From the NCBI RefSeq assembly GCF_001613425.1, contig NZ_BDCI01000035.1:186001-250000 (forward strand): a DNA stretch of 64,000 bases, read 5' to 3'. Within the stretch, counting starts at the first letter, position 1. Each line of letters begins with the position of its first letter. The notes under the pieces are model-generated. The model was not told the DNA's origin, ran no database searches, and saw only the letters and a program-made list of their open reading frames with translations. The stretch comes from Nocardia vulneris. Lineage in GTDB: Bacteria; Actinomycetota; Actinomycetes; Mycobacteriales; Mycobacteriaceae. Of this stretch, positions 17,109 through 26,053 are shown one piece after another. The position numbers and the translations under genes were made by a program.

Positions 17109-17840
17109 TCAGGGGACCTCGGTGATGCCTACGGTGGGGAGGAAGAGGCAGGTGTTGGTGCCGTTTTCGACGGTGCCGAAGACGGCGGCGAGGACGGTGC
17201 CGGATCCGGTGTCGACCGGGACGGCGCGGATGCCGCCGACGGGCAGGGCGGCGGCGAAGAAGTCCTGGACGGCGCGTTCGGCGAGCGGGCGTAGGGCGGG
17301 CGGAACCTCAGGGGGCACCATCGCGCGGAAGACGTCGGAGAGCGAACCCATCGACGCCATGCCTGCGCGCCCGGTGGTCACGTTCATCCAGGCGACCCGC
17401 ATCCCGCTGGTGTCCACGCTGTCGCGACCGAGCCCGTACGGCATGAACGTGAACATCGTCTGCCCCGCCTTGACGGCGGACATATCGATCCCGGGCAACG
17501 TGATCGCCGTCTTCGGCCACGGGCCCGGCACGGCACCCGCCACCGCCGGAGCCAGCCCCAACGTCGTCCCCTCCAGGCAGAACGCCGCCGCCGTCGGATA
17601 AAGAAACGGCTGCATCCCGAACGCCCGCAACCCATCCACCGCCGCCTGATAAGTCCCGAACAAATCCGGCGCCGTCGCCCCGGATCGACCGACACGGCCA
17701 CCGGGCGCAGTCGCCGTGGCGGCGGGCTGAGCCGTGACCGTGTCGGATCCCGGGGTGGCGGCTGCGGGGGCGGTGGCCGCGAGGGTGAGGGCGCAGGCCG
17801 CGGCTGTCGTGAGCATGGTCAGGCGGAGTGCTGCGGCCAC
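17109..17840 (-). CDS. Secreted protein of unknown function
   Basis: 243 residues with a clear Sec signal peptide: MAAALRLTMLTTAAACALTL followed by AATAPAAA, cleavage probably after AAA or shortly beyond. The start is GTG at 17840 with AGAGG 5-9 bases upstream. The mature part has two cysteines (AFCLEGTTLG and NTCLFLP), which could form a disulfide. It contains no catalytic motif I recognise. It resembles short conserved exported proteins of Nocardia and Mycobacterium but I cannot name a family. It stands alone on the minus strand between the GT2 gene and the sulfur operon. Confidence 0.7.
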   Translation of the reverse strand: MAAALRLTMLTTAAACALTLAATAPAAATPGSDTVTAQPAATATAPGGRVGRSGATAPDLFGTYQAAVDGLRAFGMQPFLYPTAAAFCLEGTTLGLAPAVAGAVPGPWPKTAITLPGIDMSAVKAGQTMFTFMPYGLGRDSVDTSGMRVAWMNVTTGRAGMASMGSLSDVFRAMVPPEVPPALRPLAERAVQDFFAAALPVGGIRAVPVDTGSGTVLAAVFGTVENGTNTCLFLPTVGITEVP

Positions 17841-18299
17841 GGGGACCTCTTCTCATCGTCGACACGACCGGGAAGTGAACGGTACTCCGGCAAACGTCGG
17901 CACCACGAGAAATCCGACATCGCTACCTTCGGGCGTGTCGCCCACACTTCCCCACCCAGTGCCTGCCCCAGCGCATTCCACCTGCACTCCCCCTGTGTTG
18001 GCTTCCCCACGTCGCGCAGAAAGGCGATCATCGGCGGTGAGGCCGGTGCGGCGACGCGGCAGTGCGCGGTGGCGCGGCGCGGCGACAAGTGCGCGGCGGG
18101 TGTACCAGTCGTGGAAGGCGGCGGCGCGGTGTAGTGGCGCCGCGGCGGGTTGTTCTCGCGGTAGTGGGATGGTGGGGCAGCTGCGCTGCGAACACTCAGC
18201 GCATGTTCGGCTATTGGTTATAGCGGGGGGTGGGAGGGGCGGCAAGGTCTACGCTCACGGTGATCGGTTTCCTTGTGCCGGGGTTTGCGTGCTGGGCAT
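17841..18299. other. Intergenic region upstream of the riboswitch operon
   Basis: About 460 bases with no supported gene. Open frames on both strands lack ribosome sites and resemble no family. The segment separates the divergent secreted-protein gene from the sulfur operon promoter. Confidence 0.5.
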
Positions 18300-18305
18300 G
18301 ATAAT
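18300..18305 (+). promoter_or_regulatory. Probable -10 element of the sulfur operon
   Basis: GATAAT within CATGATAATTC, 44 bases before the SAM aptamer, is the best -10 match upstream of it. No clean -35 was found. A transcript beginning near 18312 would carry the whole aptamer. Confidence 0.45.
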
Positions 18306-18348
18306 TCGGCTCGACCCTGGCATCGCCCGATGTCCGGATCGGGGTCAA

Positions 18349-18437
18349 CCATCCAGAGCGACCGAGAGACCTGGCTCGTCGACGTCGCAGCAACCCCCCG
18401 GTTCACCGGGTGCGGGTGCTTCCGCCGGGACCGATGG
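18349..18437 (+). promoter_or_regulatory. SAM riboswitch aptamer (SAM-I/SAM-IV clan)
   Basis: S-adenosylmethionine-sensing leader RNA. Conserved parts in order: P1 5' strand CCATC (18349-18353), CAGAG, P2 with CGAC (18359-18362) pairing GTCG (18384-18387), the internal GAGAGACCTGGCTC, the invariant GCAGCAACC (18387-18395), a P3 hairpin CCCGG-TTCA-CCGGG, the GGTGCTTCC core segment (18415-18423), and P1 3' strand GATGG (18433-18437). The usual P4 of SAM-I is not apparent, closer to the actinobacterial SAM-IV arrangement. The P1 3' strand overlaps the GGAGG ribosome site (18436-18440) of the leader ORF, suggesting translational control. Confidence 0.85.
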
Positions 18438-18447
18438 AGGAACCGAA

Positions 18448-18534
18448 GTGATCAGCTCTGCTGTCCGCAGTACCCGGTGGGGTCGCCGACATATCGACCA
18501 GTGCAAGGTGACCGCCCAGAGCTGTCGAGGCTGA
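18448..18534 (+). CDS. Short leader peptide of the actinobacterial sulfur-gene type
   Basis: 28-residue ORF starting GTG at 18448 with GGAGG exactly 7 bases upstream. It begins VISSAVRSTRWG and ends RRHIDQCKVTAQSCRG. The RRHID-x-C-[KR]V-x4-C pattern matches, from memory, the tiny peptides annotated 'putative leader peptide' in front of sulfur-assimilation genes of streptomycetes and relatives. It starts 10 bases after the SAM aptamer. The two cysteine codons near the end could sense cysteine supply through ribosome stalling. That mechanism is inference; the ORF, its ribosome site and its motif are seen directly. Confidence 0.7.
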   Translation: MISSAVRSTRWGRRHIDQCKVTAQSCRG

Positions 18535-18628
18535 CCCGCAGCCAGAGTGTGCACCCGTCGCTGGCCGGGTGATGCGACCGGCGCCCGACGCGGCGCGGTC
18601 ACGTTCGTTCTTCCGAAGGACCCCGACC

Positions 18629-18703
18629 ATGAGTGAGCGCAGCGAGCGACCAGCTGCCATGGCCGTCGAGCCGCCGCCGGACCTCGGCGGGGTGGCGTCA
18701 TGA
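18629..18703 (+). CDS. 24-residue ORF coupled to the first permease gene
   Basis: Begins MSERSERPAAMAV and ends at a TGA overlapping the permease ATG (ATGA). The opening ATGAGTGAGCGCAGCGAGCG is a sequence often seen at gene starts in Nocardia-type genomes. It may be a translational coupler rather than a functional peptide. Confidence 0.35.
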   Translation: MSERSERPAAMAVEPPPDLGGVAS

Positions 18704-19703
18704 GTGCGTCCACCGCCCCCGATGCCCTGGCCGGCGACACCGTCACGGACGCGAAAGCACCCCGTGCCGAACACGAAACCCCGTCGCACACAACGGCCCC
18801 GACCGTGGCCAAGCCCTGGCACCCCTGGCGGTGGGTGATCAGCGCGATCGCGTTGATCCTGCTCGCCCAGTTCGTGCACGGCCTGGTGACCAACCCCGGC
18901 TGGGATTGGCCGACGTTCGCGAAGTACATCACCGCGAAGTCGGTGCTGTCGGCGCTGCGGGTGACGTTGGAGCTCACCGCGTGGGGTACCGCGCTCGGCT
19001 TCCTGCTCGGCACCGCGCTGGCCATCGCGCGCCTGTCGAACAATCCGGTGCTGCGGGTGATCTCGTGGTGCTACATCTGGGCGTTCCGCTCGATCCCGTT
19101 GATCGTGCAGCTGCTGTTCTGGTTCAACATCGCTTACCTCTACAACACGCTGTCGGTCGGGATCCCGTTCGGCCCCGCGTTTTTCACGTTCGAGGTGAAC
19201 GGCGTGATCAGCGGCTTCACCGCGGCGGTGATCGGGCTCGCGCTGCATCAGGCCGCGTATTCGGCCGAGATCATCCGGGCGGGCATCATCTCGGTGGACG
19301 CGGGTCAACTGGAAGCCGCTGCGGCGCTGGGTATTCCGCGGGTGCGGCAGTTCCGCACGATCGTGGTCCCGCAGGCGATGCGGTCCATCCTGCCGAACGC
19401 GACCAACGAGGTGATCAGCCTGTTCAAGGGCACTTCGATCGTGTCGGTGATGGCGATCGCCGAACTGTTCTATCAGGTGCAGGTGATCTACGGCCGCAAC
19501 GGCCGGGTGGTGCCGCTGCTCATGGTCGCCACCGCCTGGTACATCGTGCTGACCACCGTGCTGTCGGTGGCGCAGTTCTACATCGAACGGCACTACGCCA
19601 AGGGCGCGCAGCGCACGCCGCCGCCTTCTCCGCTGCAGCGCGTCCGGCTCAAGCTGCGCGAGATCGCCGAATCCGGTTCCGCCGCACCACGAGGAGCGAC
19701 TCG

Positions 19704-19707
<4 letters not shown>
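18700..19707 (+). CDS. Amino-acid-type ABC transporter permease
   Basis: 335-residue inner-membrane permease of the HisM/GlnP (PAAT) class. About 40 hydrophilic residues precede the first membrane segment (WVISAIALILLAQFV). The permease signature is EAAAALGIPRVRQFRTIVVP, the EAA loop that docks the ATPase. It forms an importer with the ATPase (19704) and the family 3 binding protein (20471). The riboswitch context suggests a sulfur-containing amino acid or related compound as substrate; the sequence alone does not prove it. Confidence 0.88.
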
Positions 19708-20470
<763 letters not shown>

Positions 20471-20471
<1 letters not shown>

Positions 20472-21445
20472 TGAACAGGTATCCGATGAAGCTTTCCGCC
20501 CTGGCCACCGCCGCCGCGACCGCCGTCGTGCTGCTGGCCACCGGCTGCACCGATCCCGAGGCCGAGTCGCAGACCCAGCCCGCCGGTGCGATCTCGTTCG
20601 ATCTTTCGGCCGCCCAGACCGGCCGCGTCCGCGCACAAAAGGTGGACAGCATCGCGGCCGAAGTGCCGCAGGCGATCCGGGACCGCGGCACGCTGGTGGT
20701 GACCGGTGCGTCCGGCACCGCGCCGCCGCTGCGTTTCTACGCCGACGACGACAAGACCGTCGTCGGCTCGGAGGTCGATTTCGCCTCCTTGATCGCCGAT
20801 ATCCTCGGGCTGAAACTCGATGCGCAGGTGGCGGATTGGTCGCAGAACTTCGTCCGCATCGATTCCGGCGAGGTGGACGCGTTCATCTCCAACGTCACGG
20901 TGACCGAGGAGCGCAAGGAGAAGTACGACTTCGCCACCTACCGCAACGACACGGTCGCGCTGGAGGTGCCCAAGCAGAGCACGCTCGACTACCAGGACCG
21001 TAAGAGCTTGGCGGGCAAACGGATCGGTGTCGGCACCGGCACCAATCAGGAACAGCTGCTGGTGAAGTGGAACGAGCAGAACCGCGCGGACGGCCTGGCG
21101 CCCATCGACATCGCGTATTTCCAGCAGGTCAGCGACTACTATCTGGCGCTCGCCTCGCAACGGCTGGACGGCTACATCGGACCGAATCCGACGGCGATCT
21201 ATCACTCCAGCACGGCGAACCAGACCAAGATCCTGGCCACCTTCTCCGGGGCGGGTGAGGCGCTGCAGGGCGAGATCGCGGTGCTCACCAAGAAGAACAC
21301 CGGGCTGGTCACCGCGATCCAGCACGCGCTGAACTACGCCATCGAGCACGGCACCTATCAGCAGGTGATCGATCGGTGGGGCCTGAAGTCCGAGCAGGTC
21401 ACCGAGTCCCGGATCAATCCGCCCGGCCTGCCGAAACAGCGGTGA
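20471..21445 (+). CDS. Family 3 extracellular solute-binding lipoprotein
   Basis: 324 residues beginning MNRYPMKLSALATAAATAVV with a lipobox LATGC (Cys about residue 26). It is a lipoprotein anchored outside the membrane. Family 3 (amino-acid) binding features are PPLRFYADDDKTVVGSEVDF, SGEVDAFISNVTVTEERKEKYDF, and the C-terminal YQQVIDRWGLKS. A mature N-terminal region of about 50 residues precedes the binding fold. The gene starts within the ATPase stop (TGATG). Confidence 0.9.
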
Positions 21446-21449
21446 TCGC

Positions 21450-22562
21450 ATGAAGTTCCTCTTGTTCACCCTGGTCACTCGCGTCCCCGACCCGACGACC
21501 GGACGGCTGCCCGGCACCAGGGAACGCCTGTTGAATGTCGTCGAACAGGCAAAGCTGGCCGAGGATCTCGGCTACGACGGGTTCGCCGTCGGTGAGCGGC
21601 ACGAGGATCCGTTCCTCTCGGCCGCACCGCCGGTGATCCTCAGCCACCTCGCCGCGGTCACCTCACGCATCACGCTGTTCACCGCGGTCACCACGTTGAG
21701 CCTGCTCGATCCGGTGCGCGCGTTCGAGGACTACTCGACGCTGGACAACCTGTCCGGCGGGCGACTGGAGTTGATCATCGGCAAGGGCAACGGGGCCGCA
21801 CAAGCCGAGCTGTTCCACGTCACCACCGACGACCAGTGGGACCGCAATCGCGAAGGCTACGAACTGTTCCGGGCGCTGTGGGACAGCGACAACGTCACCT
21901 GGTCGGGCCGGTTCCGGCCGGAACTGAAGGACGCCAAGGCTTTACCACGACCCTGGCAGCCGCGGGTCCGGATCTGGCACGGCAGCGCGACGAGCCGGGA
22001 TTCGGTGGAACTAGCCGCGCGCAACGGCGATCCGCTGTTCTCGGCCAACGTCACCTATTCGATCGAACCGTACGCCGAACTGGTCCGGTATTACCGGGAG
22101 CGCTGGGCGTTCCACGGGCACGAGCCGGCCGCGGCGCTGGTCGGTGCGGGCACCGCAGGCTTCCATGTGGCGCGCACCTCGCAGCAGGCCAGGGACGGCT
22201 ACCGGCCGGTCTTCGAGGCGCGACTGGCGTTGGCGCGCAAGCACGGCCTGCCGATCGTGTTCGAGACGCTCGACGACTTCGTCACCCGCAGTTCGGCTCT
22301 CGTCGGCAGTCCGGAGCAGGTGATCGACAAGGTGGGCCGGCAGCACGAGCAGTTCGGGCACGAGGTGATCCACCTGTCCGCCGAACGCGACGGCCGCCCC
22401 GAGATCGACTATCTGGACGGCCTCGCCCTGTTCCAGACCGAGGTGGCGCCGGAACTGCGCCGTCGAATTCCCAGCCGCCCCTTGGCCACCGGCGCCGACA
22501 CCGCCGATTTCGACCCGCGGGACGTGCTCGTCCGCGCCGATACCTCTGGAGTTACCCCGTGA
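21450..22562 (+). CDS. Luciferase-like (LLM) flavin-dependent oxidoreductase 1
   Basis: 370-residue TIM-barrel enzyme of the bacterial luciferase superfamily, which uses reduced FMN or F420. Typical features are AKLAEDLGYDGFAVGERH near residue 40, a TSRITLFTAVTTLSLLDPVR strand, LDNLSGGRLELIIGKGNG, and the C-terminal VGSPEQVIDKV. It starts 5 bases after the binding protein gene, and its stop overlaps the next gene as GTGA. In sulfur-starvation operons such enzymes usually desulfonate or oxidise organosulfur compounds. The substrate here is unknown. Confidence 0.85.
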   Translation: MKFLLFTLVTRVPDPTTGRLPGTRERLLNVVEQAKLAEDLGYDGFAVGERHEDPFLSAAPPVILSHLAAVTSRITLFTAVTTLSLLDPVRAFEDYSTLDNLSGGRLELIIGKGNGAAQAELFHVTTDDQWDRNREGYELFRALWDSDNVTWSGRFRPELKDAKALPRPWQPRVRIWHGSATSRDSVELAARNGDPLFSANVTYSIEPYAELVRYYRERWAFHGHEPAAALVGAGTAGFHVARTSQQARDGYRPVFEARLALARKHGLPIVFETLDDFVTRSSALVGSPEQVIDKVGRQHEQFGHEVIHLSAERDGRPEIDYLDGLALFQTEVAPELRRRIPSRPLATGADTADFDPRDVLVRADTSGVTP

Positions 22563-24178
22563 TCCGATCCCGCCCCCGCATCGTCGCGCTGGCAGGCGCA
22601 TTGGCCGCGGCGTCCACGCTGGCCGCCTGCGGCGCCGATGCGGCCGCACCCGGCGGCGACGCCGGTCCGCCGCAGCCGGGCGGCACCCTGCGCTACGGCC
22701 TGTCCCAGGCGCCGACCTGCTCGGACCCCGCGCAGGCGGGCACCAACCAAACCCTGTACGTGACAAGGCAGATCGTCGATTCACTGACCGATCAGGACCC
22801 GAAGACCGGCGAGCTGAAGCCGTGGCTGGCACAGAGCTGGGAGGTGAGCCCGGACGCGAAGGTGTTCACCTTCCGTCTGACCGACGGCGTCACCTTCAGT
22901 GACGGCACCCCGCTCACCGCGGATTCGGTCAAGCAGACCTTCGATTCGGTGCTCCGGCTCGGGTCTGCCAAGGCGCCGCTGGCGGGCAGTTATCTCACCA
23001 ACTACGTGGGCACCACGGCCGTGGACAAACTGACCGCGCGGATCGAGTTCAGCAAGCCGAACGCGCAGTTCCTGCAGGCGTCCTCGACCACCCAGCTGGG
23101 CATCCTCGCCGCGGCCACCACGGCGAAGCCGGCCGAACAGCGCTGCCTCGGCGACAACATCGGCAGCGGGCCGTTCACCTACGCCAACTACCGGCAGGAC
23201 GCCTCCGCGACACTGGCGAAGCGCATCGGCTACCAGTGGGGCTCGGCCGTCTTCGCGCATCGCGGCGAGGCCTATCTGGACAAGATCGAGTTCACGGTGG
23301 TGCCCGAATCCGGCGTGCGCACCGGCAGTCTCGCCTCGGGACAGCTGGACGCGATCAGCGATGCGCTGCCGCAGGACGCACCGCAGCTCGAGGCGACGGG
23401 TGGCCGCATCCTGAGCACCGCGAATCCCGGTGTGCCGTTCGGCTTCCAGACCAACGTGACGCGCGGTCCGCTGCGTGACCCCGCGGTGCGCCAAGCCCTG
23501 CTGCCCGCGATCGACCGGCAGCAGTTGGTGGACACCGTGCTCGGGCCGCAGTTCAAGCCCGCGACCAGTGTGCTGGCCAGCAGCACACCCGGCTACCGGG
23601 ATTTCTCGGCACGACTGGCCTACGACCCGACCAAGGCCAAGAGCATTCTCGATCAAGCGGGCTGGGTGCCCGGCGGCGACGGTATCCGCGTCAAGGACGG
23701 TGTGCGCCTGTCCTTCTCGGTGCTGTTCAGTCAGGTGTTCGCGGGCAATCAGGCGATCATCGAACTGGTGCAGCAGCAGCTGCGGCAGATCGGGGTGGAG
23801 CTGAAGCTGGACCTGGTGTCGATCGCCGAGACCACGGCGCGCCAGGGCACCAAGGACTTCGACACCAGCTATGGCAACACCACCCGCGCCGACGGTGACA
23901 TCCTGCGCACCTCGTTCGGCCTGGACGGCCGCAACCTCAATGCGCGCGAGGCCGTTCCGGCGCTCGACGACGCGTTGAACGGGCAGCTGAGCACCGCCGA
24001 CACCGCTACTCGCCACACCCTCATCGGCACCGCCCAGCAGCAGGTGCTCGACGCCGGCCTGCTGATTCCGACGGTGGAGCTGTCCCAGGCGATCGGTGCG
24101 AGCAGCACCACGCAGGATCTGAAGTTCGAGGCCTCGGCCCGGCTACAGTTCTTCGACACCTGGCTGAGCGGGCGGTAG
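22559..24178 (+). CDS. Family 5 (peptide/nickel-type) solute-binding lipoprotein
   Basis: 539 residues from the GTG at 22559. Signal peptide and lipobox TLAAC (VALAGALAAASTLAACGAD). SBP family 5 features are QPGGTLRYGLSQAPTCSDP, KPWLAQSWEVSPDAKVFTF with LTDGVTFSDGTPLTADSVK, and NPGVPFGFQTNVTRGPLRD followed by VRQALLPAIDRQQLVDTVL. It is the receptor for the second importer (permeases 24181 and 25184, ATPase 26054). Family 5 importers take up oligopeptides, glutathione, nickel chelates and, in some sulfur operons, organosulfur compounds. Confidence 0.9.
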   Translation: MIRSRPRIVALAGALAAASTLAACGADAAAPGGDAGPPQPGGTLRYGLSQAPTCSDPAQAGTNQTLYVTRQIVDSLTDQDPKTGELKPWLAQSWEVSPDAKVFTFRLTDGVTFSDGTPLTADSVKQTFDSVLRLGSAKAPLAGSYLTNYVGTTAVDKLTARIEFSKPNAQFLQASSTTQLGILAAATTAKPAEQRCLGDNIGSGPFTYANYRQDASATLAKRIGYQWGSAVFAHRGEAYLDKIEFTVVPESGVRTGSLASGQLDAISDALPQDAPQLEATGGRILSTANPGVPFGFQTNVTRGPLRDPAVRQALLPAIDRQQLVDTVLGPQFKPATSVLASSTPGYRDFSARLAYDPTKAKSILDQAGWVPGGDGIRVKDGVRLSFSVLFSQVFAGNQAIIELVQQQLRQIGVELKLDLVSIAETTARQGTKDFDTSYGNTTRADGDILRTSFGLDGRNLNAREAVPALDDALNGQLSTADTATRHTLIGTAQQQVLDAGLLIPTVELSQAIGASSTTQDLKFEASARLQFFDTWLSGR

Positions 24179-24180
24179 CG

Positions 24181-25191
24181 ATGGCGCGCTATCTGGCTTC
24201 GCGGGTCCTGCAGGCGATCTGGGTGCTGTGGGCGGCGTTCACCATCTCGTTCGTGGTGCTGTATCTGCTGCCCGCCGACCCGATCTCGATCGCGGCCGAC
24301 GGCGCCGGTGCGGGCACCCCGGTGGACAAGGCCGCCATCGCCGAGCTGCAGGCCCGCTACGGGCTGGATCGTCCGCTGTGGGAACAGTATTGGACCGCGC
24401 TCGGGCATGCGGTGCGTGGCGATCTGGGCCATTCCATCGTGACCGGCCAGCCGGTCACCGGCGCGATCGGTGACGCCTTGCCCGCGACGCTCGAATTGGC
24501 CGGGCTCGCCTTGCTGTTCGCGACGGTCGGCGGGGTGGCACTGGCGCTGGTGGCCGGCTACACCCGGCGGCCGTGGCTGCGCAGCACGCTCGACGCGCTG
24601 CCGTCGCTCGGTGTGTCGGTACCCACCTTCTGGACCGGATTGCTGCTGTTGCAACTGTTCTCGTTCCAGCTGCGCTGGGTTCCGGCGTTCGGCAGCCACG
24701 GGATCGCGGGCACCATCCTGCCCGCCCTCACCCTCGGCCTGCCGATCGGCGCGGTGATCGCCCAGGTGCTCACCGCCGGGCTCGAATCGACCTGGCGGCA
24801 GCCGTTCGTCGACGTGGCACTGGCCAAAGGCGGCTCGCGCTGGTGGGTACAGCGCAAACACGTGCTGCGCCCCGCCAGCGTGCCCACCTTCACCATCGCG
24901 GGCGTGCTGGTCGGCAACATGCTCGCGGGCTCGGTGGTGGTGGAGACCGTGTTCGCCCGGCAGGGCGTGGGACGACTCACCCAGACCGCCGTACTGGCAC
25001 AGGACATCCCGGTGGTGCAGGGCATCGTGCTGCTCACCTCGACGGTGTTCGTCACCGTGAATCTCGCGGTGGACCTGCTGTATCCGCTGCTCGACCCGCG
25101 GATTGCCGCCCGTTCCCGGCGTGCGGCCGCCACGGACGAGACACCGCGCCGCAGCACCGAGACCGCGGAGGTGGTCGCGAACCATGGTTGA
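24181..25191 (+). CDS. Peptide/nickel-type ABC permease (DppB-like)
   Basis: 336 residues and about six membrane segments, beginning MARYLASRVLQAIWVLWAAF, a typical DppB/OppB N-terminus. The segment RQPFVDVALAKGGSRWWVQR is the EAA-type coupling loop, followed by GNMLAGSVVVETVFARQGVG, the family consensus. It begins 3 bases after the binding-protein stop and overlaps the next permease by 8 bases. Confidence 0.92.
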   Translation: MARYLASRVLQAIWVLWAAFTISFVVLYLLPADPISIAADGAGAGTPVDKAAIAELQARYGLDRPLWEQYWTALGHAVRGDLGHSIVTGQPVTGAIGDALPATLELAGLALLFATVGGVALALVAGYTRRPWLRSTLDALPSLGVSVPTFWTGLLLLQLFSFQLRWVPAFGSHGIAGTILPALTLGLPIGAVIAQVLTAGLESTWRQPFVDVALAKGGSRWWVQRKHVLRPASVPTFTIAGVLVGNMLAGSVVVETVFARQGVGRLTQTAVLAQDIPVVQGIVLLTSTVFVTVNLAVDLLYPLLDPRIAARSRRAAATDETPRRSTETAEVVANHG

Positions 25192-26050
25192 TGTCCTCGA
25201 GGAGGGCCGCCGCGCCGCCCTCCCCCGGCTGCGCCGACCGGCGCTGCGCTGGAAATGGTTACGCGACAACGCGGTACTGCTGCTGTCCGGCGTGGTCGCG
25301 CTGCTCGCGGTCGGCTGGGCGTTGTTCCCTTCGTTGTTCGCGAGCGGCGATCCGCTGACCGGCGTGCCCGCGCAGAAATTCCAGAGCCCCAGCGCCCAGC
25401 ACTGGTTCGGCACCGACAATCTCGGTCGCGACCTGTACACGCGAATGGTGCACGGCGCCGGACTCTCGCTCACCGCGACGCTGGCCGCGGTGGGTATCGC
25501 GCTGGTCGCCGGGTCACTGCTCGGCCTGCTGGCCGGCGCGGCCGGTGGCCTCGTCGACACCGTCGTCATGCGCGTCGTCGATGTGCTGCTGTCGATTCCG
25601 GCGCTGCTGCTGTCGCTGGCGCTGGTCACCGCGCTCGGCTTCGGTACCCGCAACGTGGCGATCGCGGTGGGTGTTTCGCTGGTCGCCAACTTCGCCAGGG
25701 TGCTGCGCTCGGAGGTGCTGCGGGTGCGGCAGGCGGCGTTCGTCGAGGCCGCGCGGGCGGGCGGGGTCCGCTGGCACACGGTGCTGCTGCGGCACGTGCT
25801 GCCGAACTCCTACCAGCCGGTGCTCGCGCTGGCCGCGGTCGAGTTCGGCATGGCGGTGCTCGCGGTCTCGGCGCTGAGCTTCCTCGGCTACGGCGCGAAA
25901 CCGCCCACCCCCGAATGGGGCTCGCTGATCTCGGAGGGCCGCAACTATCTCGCCACCGCGTGGTGGATGACCACGCTGCCCGGCCTGGTCATCATCGCGG
26001 TCGTGCTCGCCGCGCAGCGCCTGGGACGCGCGGCAGGAAGGAACGAATAA
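25184..26050 (+). CDS. Peptide/nickel-type ABC permease (DppC-like)
   Basis: 288 residues from the ATG at 25184 (MVDVLEEGRRAALPRLRRPA). The DppC signature HWFGTDNLGRDLYTRMVHGA lies near residue 70. The EAA loop is FVEAARAGGVRWHTVLLRHV, and the conserved GYGAKPPTPEWGSLISEG lies near the C-terminus. It pairs with the preceding DppB-like permease in one transmembrane channel. Confidence 0.92.
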   Translation: MVDVLEEGRRAALPRLRRPALRWKWLRDNAVLLLSGVVALLAVGWALFPSLFASGDPLTGVPAQKFQSPSAQHWFGTDNLGRDLYTRMVHGAGLSLTATLAAVGIALVAGSLLGLLAGAAGGLVDTVVMRVVDVLLSIPALLLSLALVTALGFGTRNVAIAVGVSLVANFARVLRSEVLRVRQAAFVEAARAGGVRWHTVLLRHVLPNSYQPVLALAAVEFGMAVLAVSALSFLGYGAKPPTPEWGSLISEGRNYLATAWWMTTLPGLVIIAVVLAAQRLGRAAGRNE

Positions 26051-26053
26051 CTC

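Noticed and set aside
17853..18245. Possible 130-codon minus-strand gene upstream of the sulfur operon
   Set aside because: No ribosome site, proline/arginine-rich low-information sequence and no recognisable family; treated as intergenic.
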